A stretch of DNA of 48,278 bases from an uncultured Bacteroidales bacterium (lineage in GTDB: Bacteria; Bacteroidota; Bacteroidia; Bacteroidales; UBA932): positions 1 to 48,278 of the forward strand of contig CAMBMK010000006.1 in the NCBI GenBank assembly GCA_945868745.1. The letters run 5' to 3'. This document shows positions 46,173-48,278 of this stretch, piece by piece. The notes under the pieces are model-generated. The model did no database searches, was not told the DNA's origin, and saw only the letters and a program-made list of their open reading frames with translations. The position numbers were made by a program, and so were the translations under genes. The first letter of the stretch is position 1, and every line of letters starts with the position of its first letter.

Positions 46173-47351
46173 ATGGCTGACAAAAGAGATTATTACGAGG
46201 TGCTGGGCGTCGGAAGGGACGCCTCGGCTGACGATATAAAATCCGCTTACAGGAAGCTTGCCCTGAAGTGGCATCCCGACCGTTGGGTCAACGGTACGGA
46301 ACAGGAGAAGAAGACCGCGGAGGAGAAGTTCAAGGAAGCTTCCGAGGCGTATTCTGTCCTGAGCGACCCCGACAAGAAGAGCAAGTATGACAAGTTCGGA
46401 TTCGGAGGTCTCGGCAACAATCCGGGAGGATTTGACTTCAGCGGAGGATTCGGCAACATCAACGACATCCTCAACGACCTCTTCGGAGGAGGGTTCAGCG
46501 GTTTCGGGGGCTTCGGCGGGAGTTCTGCCGGCAGGTCTTCGCAGGGCCAGAGGGTGTACCGCGGCCGCGACATACGCACCCGCGTGCGTCTTACTCTCGA
46601 AGAGATTGCAACAGGCTGCGACAAGCAGGTGACCATCGAAAGGGATGAGCCTTGTCCTGACTGCCACGGCAAAGGGGCTGTCAACGATTCCGACATCCAG
46701 ACCTGCCCTGTCTGCCACGGGACCGGCCAGGAGGCCAGAGAGACCAACAGCTTCTTCGGAAGGACAGTCACATATACCACCTGCTCACGCTGCGGCGGAG
46801 AGGGAAAGATTGTCAACAATCCATGCCGCAGCTGCGGAGGACGCGGGCTCATCCGCCGGAAGGCAACCATCAACGTCCATATCCCGGCCGGTGTAGAGGA
46901 AGGGATGCAGATCACCGTACGCGGCGAAGGCCACGGAGCCAAGAACGGAGGCATCAACGGAGACCTTCTCATTGTTATCGAAGAGCTTCCGCACTCACAG
47001 CTCAAGCGCAACGGCAACAACCTCTTTTACTCTAAGATAATCCCTGTAACGGATGCCATCCTCGGATGCGAGGTCACGATTCCGTGTCTCGACGGAAGCT
47101 ACAAAGTGAAGGTTGAGCCGGGCACCCAGTCGGGCACCGTCGTACGCCTGAAGGGACGCGGACTGCCTTCAGTCCAGGGATACGGTTCGGGTACGGGAGA
47201 CCTCTATGTGAAGTTCCTCGTGTGGATCCCGAAGAAGCTCTCCAGAAAGGAAAAGGAGGCGCTGGAGCATATGCGCGGCAGCGAATCGTTTGAACCGGAC
47301 CTTTCACGCGACGACAAGGCACTGTTTGACAAGATGAGGAACAATTTTTAG
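46173..47351 (+). CDS. dnaJ: chaperone DnaJ (Hsp40)
   Basis: The 392-residue type I J-protein stimulates the DnaK ATPase. The J domain carries HPD within KWHPDRW (about 30-36). A Gly/Phe region follows ([11 protein letters not shown] near 105-115), then four CxxCxGxG zinc repeats ([32 protein letters not shown]), and C-terminal substrate domains with [12 protein letters not shown]. All parts are complete. It is coupled to grpE by three bases. dnaK is not in the window. Confidence 0.97.
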   Translation: MADKRDYYEVLGVGRDASADDIKSAYRKLALKWHPDRWVNGTEQEKKTAEEKFKEASEAYSVLSDPDKKSKYDKFGFGGLGNNPGGFDFSGGFGNINDILNDLFGGGFSGFGGFGGSSAGRSSQGQRVYRGRDIRTRVRLTLEEIATGCDKQVTIERDEPCPDCHGKGAVNDSDIQTCPVCHGTGQEARETNSFFGRTVTYTTCSRCGGEGKIVNNPCRSCGGRGLIRRKATINVHIPAGVEEGMQITVRGEGHGAKNGGINGDLLIVIEELPHSQLKRNGNNLFYSKIIPVTDAILGCEVTIPCLDGSYKVKVEPGTQSGTVVRLKGRGLPSVQGYGSGTGDLYVKFLVWIPKKLSRKEKEALEHMRGSESFEPDLSRDDKALFDKMRNNF

Positions 47352-47402
47352 GTTTCTTATTGAAGATTTTTCAGGTTTCTTTCAAAAAAAGTAAGGGATA
47401 GT

Positions 47403-47433
47403 TTGGTAATTAAGAAAAAAGTACCTACATTTG
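47403..47433 (+). promoter_or_regulatory. promoter of rplS
   Basis: TTGG (47403-47406), 19 bases, TACATTTG (47426-47433). It matches the Bacteroidota consensus. The expected transcript start near 47440 gives a leader of about 70 bases before the rplS start at 47509. Confidence 0.85.
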
Positions 47434-47451
47434 CAATCCCAAAACAAAAGA

Positions 47452-47489
47452 GCAACCTCTTGCGGTCAATAGTGAACCGGCAACGTTGC
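47452..47489 (+). promoter_or_regulatory. possible structured leader of rplS
   Basis: Within the rplS leader, GCAAC (47452-47456) pairs with GTTGC (47485-47489), and inside it CGGT (47463-47466) pairs with ACCG (47476-47479). The nested stems end 19 bases before the start codon. L19 autoregulatory leaders are known in other bacteria, so this could be one. The pairing is short and untested. Confidence 0.35.
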
Positions 47490-47508
47490 AAATAAAAAAG
47501 AAACAGAA

Positions 47509-47892
47509 ATGGACTATATTAAAATTGTTGAACAGGCTTTCGCCAACGAGAAAGCAGCTTCATATCCTCAGTTCAAGGCAGGTGACACAATCACCGTTAC
47601 CTACAAGATCAAGGAGGGCGACAAGGAGAGACTCCAGAAGTTCAGAGGAGTTGTTATCCAGCTCAGCGGTACCACCGCCTTCACGAGGACATTTACAATC
47701 CGCAAGATTTCCAGCGGTGTAGGCGTTGAAAGGATTTTCCCTATGCAGTCTCCTTTCATCGAGTCTATCGAGGTCAACAAGATCGGTAAGGTTCGCAGGG
47801 CTAGAATCTTCTATCTCAGGGATCTCCAGGGCAAGAAGGCCAAGATCAAGGAAAAGAAAGCCAATTTCGTAAAGGAAGAGGTTTCTGAATAA
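47509..47892 (+). CDS. rplS: 50S ribosomal protein L19
   Basis: The 127-residue protein has the L19 signature: [46 protein letters not shown] and the [20 protein letters not shown] block. L19 lies at the subunit interface. It has its own promoter, and the tRNA-Arg gene begins 21 bases after its stop, so the two may share a transcript. Confidence 0.97.
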   Translation: MDYIKIVEQAFANEKAASYPQFKAGDTITVTYKIKEGDKERLQKFRGVVIQLSGTTAFTRTFTIRKISSGVGVERIFPMQSPFIESIEVNKIGKVRRARIFYLRDLQGKKAKIKEKKANFVKEEVSE

Positions 47893-47895
47893 TAA

Positions 47896-47909
47896 CGGGA
47901 TTTTTCCCG
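47896..47909 (+). other. short hairpin between rplS and tRNA-Arg
   Basis: CGGGA-TTTT-TCCCG forms a 5-bp stem. It lacks a following T tract, so it is unlikely to stop transcription fully. It may mark the rplS mRNA 3' end after tRNA processing. Confidence 0.45.
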
Positions 47910-47913
47910 AAAC

Positions 47914-47987
47914 GGCTCCTTAGCTCAACTGAATAGAGCATTTGACTACGGATCAAAAGGTTACAGGTTTGAATCCTGTAGGAGTCA
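47914..47987 (+). tRNA. tRNA-Arg (anticodon ACG)
   Basis: The 74-base cloverleaf has acceptor GGCTCCT/AGGAGTC (one G-T pair), D stem GCTC/GAGC, and anticodon stem TTTGA/TCAAA with loop CTACGGA. The anticodon is ACG, read as ICG after A-to-I editing. The T stem is ACAGG/CCTGT with a TTTGAAT loop. The discriminator is A and CCA is not encoded. It decodes CGU, CGC and CGA. No separate promoter was seen, so it is probably co-transcribed with rplS. Confidence 0.94.
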
Positions 47988-47991
47988 CTTC

Positions 47992-48026
47992 AAAACCCCG
48001 CCTGAGCTATCTCGGGCGGGGTTTTT
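47992..48026 (+). terminator. rho-independent terminator after tRNA-Arg
   Basis: CCCCGCC (47996-48002) pairs with GGCGGGG (48015-48021). Flanking A and T runs extend the stem to 11 bp, followed by TTTTTCTAT. It lies five bases beyond the tRNA and ends the rplS-tRNA unit; the A tract could let it work on the opposite strand too. Confidence 0.93.
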
Positions 48027-48035
48027 CTATATAAC

Positions 48036-48185
48036 TTAACCGCAATTCAACAGCAGCCGTCCATACTCATCTCCGATTGTTGAGGCTCCTTCGGGGACCT
48101 CACCTTCTTCTACGTGGACGGCCGCTGCTTCTAAAAGAACAAGAATCGCTGAAACTTCCCCGGCACTCCAGGACAAATCGCGCAA
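48036..48185 (-). CDS. possible small ORF of unknown function
   Basis: The minus strand is open from the TAA of the partial gene upstream (48213-48215) to TAA at 48036-48038. The only common start is TTG at 48185, giving 49 residues (LRDLSWSAGEVSAILVLLEA..., ending LLLNCG). It reads in the same frame as the upstream partial gene, so it could also be a former C-terminal extension cut off by a stop. No family is recognised, and no ATG or GTG start or promoter was found. Confidence 0.3.
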   Translation of the reverse strand: MRDLSWSAGEVSAILVLLEAAAVHVEEGEVPEGASTIGDEYGRLLLNCG

Positions 48186-48212
48186 CCCGATGTCTACCGG
48201 CGGTCCCTGAGA

Positions 48213-48278
48213 TTACTGATTCTCTTCCTCCGGCTGGAAACGCACGCGAGCGCGGAGGTCGATGGGGGTCTGGCGCTC
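48213..48278 (-). CDS. 3' end of an unidentified gene
   Basis: From the right edge the minus strand reads 21 codons (ending RVRFQPEEENQ) to a TAA at 48213-48215. The charged, polar tail looks like a normal C-terminus, but it is too short to name a family. Alternatively it is a chance open frame. Confidence 0.4.
   Translation of the reverse strand, partial: ERQTPIDLRARVRFQPEEENQ

Overview
The window reads as a chromosomal segment of a moderately GC-rich member of the Bacteroidota, most likely Bacteroidales. The evidence is seen in the sequence: at least six promoters have the TAnnTTTG -7 element with a TTTG or TTGG -33 element exactly 19 bases upstream, a pattern characteristic of this phylum. 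Protein families largely typical of the phylum also occur (DUF1573, DUF4831, GH97, DPP IV-type S9 peptidase). Genes are dense, almost all housekeeping, and carried in strand-coherent operons. I see no insertion sequence, CRISPR array, rRNA operon, integrase or SusC/SusD pair. The genus cannot be fixed from the sequence alone.

Positions 1-17191 are mostly minus strand. They hold the start of rpmE2 (L31 type B), a secreted DPP IV-like peptidase with a small membrane-anchored protein, tRNA-Glu with a consensus promoter and a terminator, and the tig-clpP-clpX proteostasis operon. Next is a gyrB-led operon that also encodes an alpha-oxoamine synthase, a short-chain reductase (a candidate sphingoid or sulfonolipid base pathway) and a 7TM-HD phosphohydrolase. 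A large TPR protein with an outer-membrane barrel protein follows.

Positions 17279-31828 hold ftsE-nth (+), then a minus-strand operon of a transglutaminase-like lipoprotein, GH97 and GH29 (periplasmic glycan or glycopeptide breakdown), then a small ferredoxin. After these come DUF1573 (+) and parE, an acyltransferase and an acyl-CoA synthetase (+). A bidirectional terminator separates these from the rpsF-rpsR-rplI ribosomal operon (-), whose leader carries a hairpin resembling the S6:S18 autoregulatory motif.

Positions 31852-48278 hold a minus-strand lipid A-type acyltransferase, DUF4831 and pepD. From a divergent promoter region a long plus-strand run follows: POT transporter, TIGR02757 protein, zeta-toxin-like kinase, tldD, tldE, glycosyltransferase, trkA and an ABC-F ATPase. 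Then come grpE-dnaJ, behind an unusual sigma54-like promoter, and rplS, tRNA-Arg and a strong terminator. The last 250 bases hold the end of an unidentified minus-strand gene and a possible small ORF.

Functional themes are protein quality control (Clp, trigger factor, GrpE/DnaJ, TldD/E, PepD, DPP), translation (L31, S6, S18, L9, L19, two tRNAs), DNA topology and repair (GyrB, ParE, Nth), envelope lipids (acyltransferases, acyl-CoA synthetase, oxoamine synthase) and host or dietary glycan use (GH29, GH97).
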